Assembly: GCF_021869535.1 (NCBI RefSeq)
Contig: NW_026262712.1
Span: 68,046,100 to 68,110,099, forward strand
Origin: Mytilus californianus
Taxonomy: Eukaryota > Mollusca > Bivalvia > Mytilida > Mytilidae
Length of the DNA: 64,000 nucleotides
Direction: 5' to 3'
The position numbers were made by a program, and so were the translations under genes. Positions 55,332-64,000 of the stretch are shown here, one piece after another. Position 1 is the stretch's first letter. Every line of letters begins with the position of its first letter. Under the pieces are notes generated by a model. That model saw only the letters and a program-made list of their open reading frames with translations, was not told the DNA's origin and made no database searches.

Positions 55332-55553
55332 AGGTTGAAATAATAACTAAGTCAGGTATAACTTTCAGATGTACTTTATGTAGCATCTATATAATCAAAT
55401 ATTTACAATTCATCACAAGCTATATATTTATATTTATATACAACATGCCGTAATCATTTATAATTTATAGGTCAGGAAGGTTGACTTGAAATTCCAATAA
55501 GGTTGATTGTTTCCGTAGGTTGATTTGGAAGAAGGTTGAACTTTTCAACCTTC
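55332..55553 (+). repeat. Cluster of AGGTTGA words with a hairpin
   Basis: AGGTTGA occurs at 55332, 55478, 55500, 55517 and 55533, and inverted at 55545. The last two form a perfect 9-bp hairpin, GAAGGTTGA-ACTTT-TCAACCTTC (55531-55553). Confidence 0.6.
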
Positions 55554-56364
55554 TTTTGCCGATAGTATAAAACACTTATGAGGGTTGATTAAATAAAATA
55601 TTCATATATATACAAGTGTGGACACAGATCAGTGTGGATAGTATGATTGGATGTTTGACAGTGTTTTATATGACAAAAGGAGTTCTATGTTTTATGTGTA
55701 TTAACTGTGTTGCACAATGACAACCAACATGAGCATTAGGGGTGTTGTTTATGTAATATTTAGTTTTTTATGTTCAACACGGGCATGGAAGAGATACTAA
55801 TTGCATTAATTACCAAATGATTATGATAGAATATATATGTTCCACATCTTTGATTTTGGATACATTTTGTAGCTAGGAGAGGAACACATAAAAGGTTCAT
55901 TTTTTTCTTAATGTGATTTTTTTATATGGGAGATGGTATCTGAGAACATGTATTTGCTTACTATTTGTATGGTTCTATTTATATTACTTTGTGGGGGATT
56001 GTCAGTATCATACTAGTAAGTAAAAGACTTCGGTTAAATGTGGAAATTGTTTCTCAGTTTAGAAGACATTTAATGTTTTTTAGTAATGACAATGCCTGAC
56101 ATGATGATTGGGGCTAGATGAGCTAGAAAGTGAATTTCTGTGTTATTTTTCATTAATTCTTTGAAAATATTTCCTCCAAAGCTGGTCAAAGCAAAAAAAA
56201 GTTTTGACCAGTATGAAAATGATATCAACAAAAGAACCTTTGTGAGCATGCTTCAAAGACTCATAACTAAATACAGTAGTCATATGATAAAACGTCAAGT
56301 GGATATTATGAACATCTACTTAATATGTCTAAATACATGTATCTAATAAACTGCTTCGCTGAGC

Positions 56365-56520
56365 GCAGCTGGATACACCTGCAGAGGTCCAACCCTGAAC
56401 AGTTTGGGCAAAAATGGACATAATATTCAAGATTGATACAGGTCTGAATTTGGATTGTATTAAATATTTGACATATTATAGGTTTCTGAATAAATGTAGT
56501 CAAAGAACTTGAAATTGGTT
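56365..56520 (-). repeat. Dispersed repeat, reverse copy of 46540-46740
   Basis: It contains CAGAGGTCCAACCCTGAACA and GAATTTGGATTGTATT, the reverse of words at 46670-46690 and near 46620. Confidence 0.6.
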
Positions 56521-56669
56521 ATATGAATTGAATTTATATTCAATTAAAGATTTCTTGCTGTTGTGTAATACACTGTGCTGTTGCACAATACTTAGTAAAT
56601 CTGTTGTCAGACTATAAACAAATAAAGTTCCATTAATTCTCAATGTCATATTAGAAATTTATGAAAATG

Positions 56670-57150
56670 TAAAGGGAGCTTACATCAATAGATATGAACA
56701 ATTCACCAAAGTTTCATGAGAATTGCTGACAGCATTTTTGAGTTATTGTCCGAAAACTGGAAAATCCCCCCCCCCCCCTTTTTAATGAATAAAACCCCAT
56801 AACTCAGAAATGTAAAATGTAAAATTTATAAAATTCTAAAGGGAGCTTACATCAATAGATATAAACAATTCACCAAAGTTTCATACAAACTGCTGAAAGC
56901 ATTTTTGATTTTTTGTCCGAAAACTGGAAAATCCCCCTTTTTTTATGAATAAAACCCTGTAACTCGGAAACGTAAAATCTAAAATATATAAAAATCGAAA
57001 GGGAGCTCTTGTTAATAGATATAAACAATTCACCAAAGTTTTATGCAAATTGGTTAAAGTGTTTTTGAGTTAATGTCCGACATGTTGACGACGGACGGAC
57101 AGAGGGACAATGGTATACCATAATGTACGTCCCGTAAACGGGCGTATAAA
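56670..57150 (+). repeat. Tandem repeat, about 160-bp units
   Basis: Three diverged units start AAAGGGAGCT (56671, 56839 and 56998) and share ATAAACAATTCACCAAAGTT and TTGTCCGAAAACTGGAAAAT. The last ends in 'gacgacggacggacaga' and 'cgtaaacgggcgtataa', a typical bivalve end. Confidence 0.75.
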
Positions 57151-57539
57151 AAGTTTTAGTATTCAATATGAAAAAGCTATTGCAAAAGTATTCTCTTTTC
57201 AGTTTTTTTTTGTTATATGGATACAAATATAAGTGATACCAATACAGTAAGGCAGTTTTGTTATGGTATGAAAGTATAGTAATTAGCATTTACTGTTAAT
57301 TCACACAAATTAAGAAATAAACAAATGAATGATAAATGTTGAACATGTACAATGAAATATATTTTAGAAATCAATTAAGCCAGATAAGCCTTATAAATTT
57401 TGGTCTTTTTCTTAACATACTGAATGACCATTTACACTCAGGACTGAGTCGCCAGTAGGCAGTACAGATGTAAACAAATGTGGATAGTGTCCACATGTGG
57501 ACACAGATGATGCCCCCTCTTGCATATCATATAGTTATA

Positions 57540-57970
57540 AAAGAACATAATTAAAGAACGGTAAAAGTGACGCTACCCAAATTTGAACTTGATCTGAGTT
57601 TTGTGGTAATAAGCATCGTGTGTAAGTCTCATAACATTTGGTTGAGGCTAACTTAAGTAGAGAACAGAAACTCAAAACTCAGCAATTTTTCTATTTGTAA
57701 ACACGCATAACTCTAGTTGTGTATAAGTTTTATAACATTTGGTTGAAACAAACTAAAGTTAGAGAACGGAAACGAAAAATTCAGCAATTTTTATGTTTAT
57801 AAAGGGACATAACTCAAGAATGGTAAAAGAGTCGCCACCAAATTTCGTACTTAATCTGTATTATGTAGTAATAAGCATTGTGTAAAAGTTTCATAACATT
57901 TGGTTGTGGCAAACTAAAGTTAGAAAACGGAAACAAAAAATTTGTACTTGATCTTAGTTTTGTGGTAATG
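57540..57970 (+). repeat. Tandem repeat with CATAACATTTGGTTG
   Basis: Diverged units share TTTATAACATTTGGTTG, AAACTAAAGTTAGA and GAACGGAAAC. They recur at roughly 110-150 bp. This belongs to a common bivalve dispersed family. Confidence 0.6.
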
Positions 57971-58480
57971 AATATTGTAACATTATCTATAGACAGCTTA
58001 CAAATTCAAATCTTGTTAGAAGTATATGAGTGTACAGTAATAATTTGTTCATTAACCCCCCTTTTTTCTTCTATAAAATTACATTGTAATCGATTTTATT
58101 TCCAAATTTGTGTTTGCTAGGATTGACACTTAGAACGTACAACATGCATAAAGTAACAAGTAAAAAGTCACGATTCAGTTTTGGGATATTTTTTTCTTTG
58201 AATAAACTTAATTTTAAGAACGTTTCAGTATTTTTCTGAAATATTTTTAAAAGGAAACGGACTTGTAAACAAAATTTATTTTTGAATATCAATATTGAAC
58301 AATGATTGTTAAGAAAACAATCTGCTAAAGTGGTTTGGTAATTAACTGGCTTCATGCTGTCAAAAATGTCTCCTTTTTATAAGTTTTTGAAAAAAAAACT
58401 ATTTGAAGGCGAATTAATCATTTCCTCAACTATCTATAAATAAATTTAATTCGTCAAGAACTTTCTCTCATATATTTAAA

Positions 58481-58505
58481 CTGAGACTACTATAAGTAGT
58501 CTCAG
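58481..58505. repeat. Short perfect hairpin
   Basis: The arms are CTGAGACTAC and GTAGTCTCAG around a 5-base loop, with T/A-rich flanks TTTAAA...TTTAAA. No role is visible. Confidence 0.6.
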
Positions 58506-59239
58506 ATTTAAACAATTGTAAAATAATTAATTTAAACTTTTGTACTGCGACTTTCTGTCCGTTTACCAATACTTATTCCTTGTTAGGTTTTTTCATATCC
58601 ATTTACGAATACTTATAATGTGATAATTTTCGGAAGCTTTTATCCTATTTTCATATCAAACAACCATGTTACCCTAAGAACGGAGTTAAGTACAAATTTA
58701 GGAATTTAGTACTTAAAATTTTCAACAACAAAATTTTATACTTTCATTTACCTGGATTTTGTTCTACGCTTCGAAGCCGATACCCTGTATCAAACATAGC
58801 CAACACCTCGCATGGCGTATTCACGATGTTGAGGGATTGACAATATACAATCAAAGATAGCAATATACAGCAAGTAAGTAATTGGGTGTTGAATGCCAGT
58901 AGATCTGAATTTGTAAATTGAATTCAACCTGTTTAGAATGTGTATTGTTGAATTGTTTAATAAAATTACACACATATGATAATCCAGGCTGATATGCATA
59001 AAACCACTTTAAGTTCAAAGTATCAATGAAACTGGGTCTGCATGAAAAAATGACTTATCACATAATACCAGAACCTATGTTTACTGTTAGATGATAAGAA
59101 AATATAGCTGTAGGCCTAGTTTACAAATTATTTATTCTTTTAATTTCTATTTGACTGTCACGGTGCTTCTTATGTGTTTTAAATGTTTGCGTTTTGTATG
59201 CTATAGTTAAGTTTTATAGACTGTTGTACGTCATTTGGT

Positions 59240-59457
59240 CGTTTTTAAGTTTTTGCCATGGCGTTGTCAGTATGTCTTCGACTTATAAGTTTTATATAAT
59301 CTGCATCTCTTGTGCTGTATTTTAAAATGTATCTTTACACATTCATCAATACACCAACAAATATGAATAAAGCTTTCGTATATATAAAAATAAGGAGATG
59401 TGGTATGATTGGTAATGAAACAACTGTCCGGGATATTTTGAGACAAAGTGCACGTAT
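59240..59457 (+). repeat. Retroelement tail followed by SINE-like head
   Basis: GCCATGGCGTTGTCAGTATG (near 59258) is a tail motif as in 29108. AAGGAGATGTGGTATGATTG at 59392 is the head of the SINE-like family, cut short after about 65 bases. Confidence 0.6.
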
Positions 59458-59568
59458 TAGAAGTCAGCCGAAACCACTAAGAGTTTTGCATCCATACGTT
59501 GTTTTTTTTTCGGGATACTGACTGCATAGTATTTTATCAATGTACTAGTTAATGTTCTCGAGGGATGA

Positions 59569-59625
59569 CCCTATTACAGAGACATATATACACACATATG
59601 TGTATATATGTCTCTGCCCTATTAC
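59569..59625. repeat. 16-bp-arm hairpin flanked by 9-bp direct repeats
   Basis: CCCTATTAC occurs at 59569-59577 and 59617-59625. Between them lies a perfect hairpin: the arm GAGACATATATACACA, loop CATA and the inverse arm (59579-59614). Confidence 0.8.
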
Positions 59626-60086
59626 GTGTCAGTAACCTCCTCGACTCGGTTCATTTTACGGCGGCTAATTTTTGTCTTAAGAATAAACATAATTGATAAG
59701 TTTCTTTCCCCTGCATTCATCGATCGCACTTGTAAATAGCACATTGGCCTCAAGACATTGGTACACTATACGTTACAAGTCTTGCCGTCAGTACTCAAAA
59801 TTGGAAAAATATTAAATAAGAAGGTATAGAAAATTAATGCACACACACTATTACCAACCACAGACATGATGTTTTTCTCAATTGGCCTAAATCGTTATTC
59901 CGCAATACAACGAGGATGATGAAAAGAATCTGAAAACCCACCACTTTGAACATAGGCACCGGCATGCTGTGAATTTGAAAAATTCCCAAATGAATAACTA
60001 TCCATTACTTTTCTACTGTAAAGTTTTATTAAATACACATTTGATTTGAAATGGCATATCAGAGAGATATATAAACATATACCATA

Positions 60087-60225
60087 GGCTGATCCAAGGG
60101 AGGGGAGGCTTGGGGGCCCGGCCCCCTCCTTTCTTGGGAAAAAAATGGTTGATTATATAGGGAATCACTGAAGCATGACTGGAGCTGGCCCTCCCTTATG
60201 AAAAGTTCTGGATCCGCCACTGTAT
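60087..60225 (+). repeat. Short repeat ending GGATCCGCCACTG, copy 1
   Basis: Copies at 60087-60225 and 61556-61704 share TGGTTGATTATATAGGGAAT and CACTGAAGCATGAC. They end in CTGGATCCGCCACTG or CTGGATCCACCACTG. Ends of this kind occur in widespread animal MITEs. Confidence 0.7.
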
Positions 60226-60286
60226 ATTCATAAAAAAACCTAACAAATTATCCAAAAGATGAATAAGTAGTCTTTAAGGACTCCAG

Positions 60287-60444
60287 GAGTCAATTTCACA
60301 AAAATACTTACGACTAAGATTGATTATAAGTATACTTGAGTCGGTTTTACAAAAAAAAAACTTACAAGTAATCGTAAGTATACTGTATTGTACATTACTT
60401 AATGACTATCAATATTATTTGTAAGTTTTTTTGTGAAACTGCTG
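60287..60444. repeat. MITE-like inverted repeat
   Basis: AGTCAATTTCACAAAAATAC on the left and GTAAGTTTTTTTGTGAAACTG on the right are imperfect inverses, and the interior has further ACTTACAA/TTGTAAGT pairs. No target duplication was resolved. Confidence 0.5.
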
Positions 60445-60530
60445 AATTGTTTTTCCATGCTTATGGTACATCTAAGTTGTAAGCTTTTTTTAAAACCACC
60501 TCAAGGGTATAATGTCTGCTCGCCCATAGA

Positions 60531-61300
60531 CAGTCAGGGGAATAACTGAAATCAGTGATTTATTAATCACTCATTTAAGTAGCAAATTAGAAATTCTGTG
60601 ATTTTGTAGAGTTTTACCAAAATTTTAAATATACATGTACAGGTTTAAATTATATCTAATTATTAGTAAAATTGAAAAAAATGAAACTTTTGCTTCTTTT
60701 AAGTAGCAAGGTGTATGTATGCCTTTGATGCAATCATTGATCTATAAATCCTATATTTGTTGAAAAATATGCTATAATGAAGCTTTACATAATAATCTAA
60801 TGCTTTCGTAACAGATTTTTTCCCAGCAGTGGGAGTATTTTTCCTGTATAATTCAAGGTTTCATCTTACAGATTATGTAATAAAATATTACTGTTCGCGA
60901 CCAAAATTTCACTGTTCAGGGGTGTTGAAATTAGTGAGGGTAATTAAAATAATAATACTTTAAGAAGTGATTGTTTTGAAGAAACTAGAGGTATGATACT
61001 AAAACAAGTGATTTTCATGTCATTATCCCAGATTCAGTACAAGGTCATCACCTGACATGACAGGTCATCCTAAAAACACAGATTGGTTCTGATAATTTTA
61101 GCAACATAATTAGTTCCTGGATCATTAGAAGTGTATGTTTAAAGCTACAATAGAATTAAATCACTTAGTCTAGTGATTTATTTGTACTACTTAAATAGGT
61201 GATTATTAAAGAAAGACAACTCTTACTTCCAACATTTCTGAAAAAATGTTACTTAAATCAGTGATTTCTTAATCACTCATTTAAGTAAGTTCCCTGACTG
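60531..61300. mobile_element. 770-bp inverted-repeat element with ATAGA duplication
   Basis: The left end is CAGTCAGGGGAAT and the right end is TTCCCTGACTG. The flanking direct repeat ATAGA lies at 60526-60530 and 61301-61305. Subterminal words AATCACTCATTTAAGTA and CAGTGATTT recur in both ends and in the middle (near 61160). The interior has no coding frame. It is a non-autonomous DNA element. A 5-bp duplication with CAG-starting ends does not settle the superfamily. Confidence 0.85.
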
Positions 61301-61555
61301 ATAGAATCTGTTTGCCCTATTTTTATTAAAAAAATGAAATATATTGATATTAATAGTATAAAGTTTAATAATTTATTCATACATTTTTAATTGACTAGAA
61401 TTATTGAGGAATTTAAACCATTCCTATTTTTAAAAAGTGACAAAAATAAAATTTATATATAACAGGGTGATACAAATGAGAAAAACTCAAGAAATTGTTT
61501 TCAATTAAGATAAATACATGCAGTTAATAATGGTTTTCAGTTGTTTTTTAAAGCA

Positions 61556-61704
61556 GAGGCAGATTTAGTGGTGGGGGTTCGGGGCCCCCTTTTCTTGAAT
61601 GAAAAAAAATGGTTGATTATATAGGGAATCACTGAAGCATGACAGGAGCAGGCCCCTCTTAGCTTTAGGCAGTCACTTATGAAAATTTCTGGATCCACCA
61701 CTGT
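61556..61704 (+). repeat. Short repeat ending GGATCCACCACTG, copy 2
   Basis: See 60087-60225. This copy has a 20-base insertion relative to copy 1 before CACTTATGAAAA. Confidence 0.7.
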
Positions 61705-61859
61705 AAAATCGTCTTCAGTTGTATTATATTAAAAACTGTATACCTGTATTCTATAGTGCAAATCAAAGGAAAATAATGTAAATTATCTGGTAGTAGCAAT
61801 ACAATATAAATATTATTCAAAAATAAACATTATACATCAAGATAACAAAATAAAATTTA

Positions 61860-61960
61860 AAATCAGGGCGAATGGACCCAGGGCAAACAGATATTAACTT
61901 ATTCAGGCTAAAAAGTAATTAAGGTTGAATGTGAATCAGGGCGAACGGACCTGGATCCAA
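61860..61960 (+). repeat. Short direct repeat ATCAGGGCGAAyGGAC
   Basis: ATCAGGGCGAATGGACC and ATCAGGGCGAACGGACC occur about 70 bases apart. No further context is recognised. Confidence 0.5.
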
Positions 61961-62180
61961 ACTCCAGTAGGGTAACTCCTATAGGTCAAAAGTTCATGTT
62001 TATAAATTTCATCAGGTCACCAGTACCTCACTAATCAAAATGAAACAACATGTTACAGACAATTTACATCTTTAATTTCAACATAATTTAGGTTATAAAT
62101 ATCTTTCTTCTACATTTTTGGATAAATACTCAATTATCCGGCAAATTCCAAGTTGAAACTTCTTCAGCAGGCCTATCCCC

Positions 62181-62580
62181 ACCAGAGACCAAACGATGCA
62201 CAAGTTAGGTATAGGTAACGATATGAATGCAACAATGAGCAAAAGCCATACCATCTAGCTAGCTATAAAAGGCTTTGAATAATAATAATAAATATAAAAT
62301 AAATCAAACAAGGAATTTAATGGTTTTGGGCAACTGTTTTGAATTTAAAAAAAAGCTTTAACAATGTTAATTTTTGTGTGCATTTATTGTTGCTAATTTT
62401 GAAAAATGGACAAACATGTGAGATTGATTATTGTGATTTAAGAAAAACCTGCATACCGGGGTACATAAAATTGAAAATGGAAATGGGGAATATATGTCAA
62501 AGAGAAGACAACAGCCGAAGGCCACCAATGGGTCTTCAACACGACAAGAAAATCCCGCACCCGGAGGTGGTCTTCAGCTC
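62181..62580 (+). repeat. SINE-like tail part and dispersed repeat
   Basis: 62181-62330 carries ACCAGAGACCAAACGATGCA and AACAATGAGCAAAAGCCATA of the SINE-like family without its head. 62471-62580 is the second copy of the repeat at 441-575. Confidence 0.6.
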
Positions 62581-63485
62581 ATAAATATGTATCAGATATA
62601 AGAATTCAATACAGCTCTCAGTCGCATTAAATAATAAAAACCTCACAATAAGTTCTGAAAATCAGAATGAACAGTATTGTAAGATTCTCAAAGTGTACAC
62701 ATGGAGTTATGAAACTTAAATTAATCATGCTAATTTGACATGCTAAAGATTGGTATACAACTTGGAGTAGCCTTATGGCATTGTATAGTGTAATGAATTC
62801 AGGGGATAATGGCACTACCTCTGATTTTAAATTCCTCAGAATCAATCTTTAATATTAATATGCATACTCTTGTACAAAGGAATATAAGTATGCAATAGAC
62901 ATATGGTCTTCAAAAATAAGAGGTATCCATGCTATACATTTATGACAAGATCTTAATCAAGTATTAATTTTGGTTTGTTTAAATATTTTGGAGGTTAGTA
63001 TGACTATGACGTCCTTTTTTGTGATGATGTTTTCGTTTAAATTTGGAAAAATTGTTTGTACCAACAAAAATAAATACACAAAGTTATTTCAGAATTATGT
63101 GTTTATCATTTTTTTTTATGTTTAGGTTGCCAGCAAGATGAAAAGAACAATGCAGTTCAAAAGTTAAAATGTGGATAAGCTGATGTACAAGGTCCTACTT
63201 TTGCAGATTTTCATATTTTGCATGAATGAATTTGAAGTTTATATCATGGAGGGCAGAGAAAGAAAAGAAACACCTCAATTTTCCTTCTTCTGAAGGATAA
63301 ATGTAAAACATCTTGTTCGGTAAGTTTTATGCTCTGTTTTGATACTGTTTGTGCATCCATCTGTCTTTCTCTAAATTATATTCACTTAAAGTTTTTGGTT
63401 ACAGTTCACCATGAACTTCAGTTAGGAACTTGTGGTTTTACATGTATATACTCAAAATTTAGTACTTTAAAATGTTCATGTATTT
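62581..63485. other. No supported feature
   Basis: An acceptor-like TTATGTTTAG at 63125 and a short frame after it could be a last exon, but nothing else supports it. The rest is AT-rich. Confidence 0.35.
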
Positions 63486-64000
63486 TTGTCGAGCCTGCGA
63501 CTTTTGTCGCAGAAAGCTCGACATAGGGATAGTGATCCGGTGGCAGCTACAGTGGTGGCGTTAGCTAACTTCCTAAAAGCTTTATATTATAGAAGGTGGA
63601 AGACCTGGATGCTTCATACTTTGTATATAGATGCCTAATGATACCTATTCTGTCTGTCACATGTCCATTATCCCTGACCTCATTTTCATGGTTCAGTGGC
63701 TACTTGAAAACATAAGTTCAGATTTTTTGTAATGTTAATTTCTCTCTTACTATGAGTAATAGGATAACTATATTTGGTGTGTGCGTACCTTGCAAGGTCC
63801 TCATGCTCGTCAGAGAGTTTTCACTTGACCTAGACCTCATTACATGGATCAGTGAACAAGAATTTAGTCTTAGATGCATGATTTTTTTTATTAGTTGTTA
63901 GTGGCTTTGAACTAGCTGTCAGTAACTGCGAGTACTCTCAGATCTGTACTTAGTGTCTTTTTGTTGTTTGGATGTACAAGTACCACTTGTATTTGTAGTA
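63486..64000 (+). repeat. Abundant bivalve repeat starting TTTGTCGAGCCTGCGACTTT, runs off the window
   Basis: The start forms a hairpin: GTCGAGC...GCTCGAC around TGCGACTTTTGTCGCA. AGGGATAGTGATCCGG and CTTCCTAAAAGCTTTATATT follow. I recall this family as very frequent in bivalve genomes. It continues beyond the window. Confidence 0.65.

Noticed and set aside
58481-58505. Hairpin as a bacterial-type terminator
   Set aside because: The genome is eukaryotic and there is no gene upstream. It is listed only as a hairpin.
63121-63180. Possible last exon after TTATGTTTAG
   Set aside because: A single acceptor-like site and a frame of about 17 codons are not enough. No homolog recognised.

Overview
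The window is AT-rich, intron-bearing animal DNA crowded with repeats. The repeat families match ones I recall from marine mussels (Mytilus and close bivalves), so I infer a bivalve nuclear genome, probably Mytilus. No bacterial-style operon, tRNA, rRNA or CRISPR array was recognised.

Two host loci can be supported. At the left, 2527-2747 looks like the last coding exon of a caspase, encoding the C-terminal small subunit. In the centre, a nine-exon gene on the plus strand runs from about 30875 to 49711. It joins a Mutator-like transposase-type domain, with paired CxxC zinc motifs, to a complete DEDDh (DnaQ-type) exonuclease domain in the last exon. Splice sites and reading phases agree at every junction, but exons 5 and 6 each carry a one-base frameshift. 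This gene is the most interesting object here. Its intron 1 is 7.5 kb long and holds most of the mobile DNA of that region.

Mobile elements, left to right: a reverse-transcriptase 3' fragment with its tail (1223-1945); a Penelope-like element remnant (6893-8777); a MULE transposase remnant (13276-13910) with possible terminal inverted repeats; two partial copies of a long dispersed repeat (16094-18185); a decayed Ty3/Gypsy LTR element (18186-27021) with part of pol replaced by a common bivalve repeat; a zinc-finger/low-complexity coding remnant joined to the complete copy of the long repeat (27668-29911); a 556-bp terminal-inverted-repeat element inserted on the start-codon region of the exonuclease gene (30241-30796); and a related element (31504-38305) in intron 1 that is split by a recent Ngaro-type tyrosine-recombinase retroelement on the minus strand (31841-37577) with textbook split direct repeats.

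From 49.8 kb to the end there is no gene I can support. That part holds dispersed repeats, short tandem repeats, hairpins, and a clean 770-bp inverted-repeat element with a 5-bp target duplication (60531-61300).

Limits: all family calls come from motif recognition without database searches. Boundaries of degenerate repeats are approximate.
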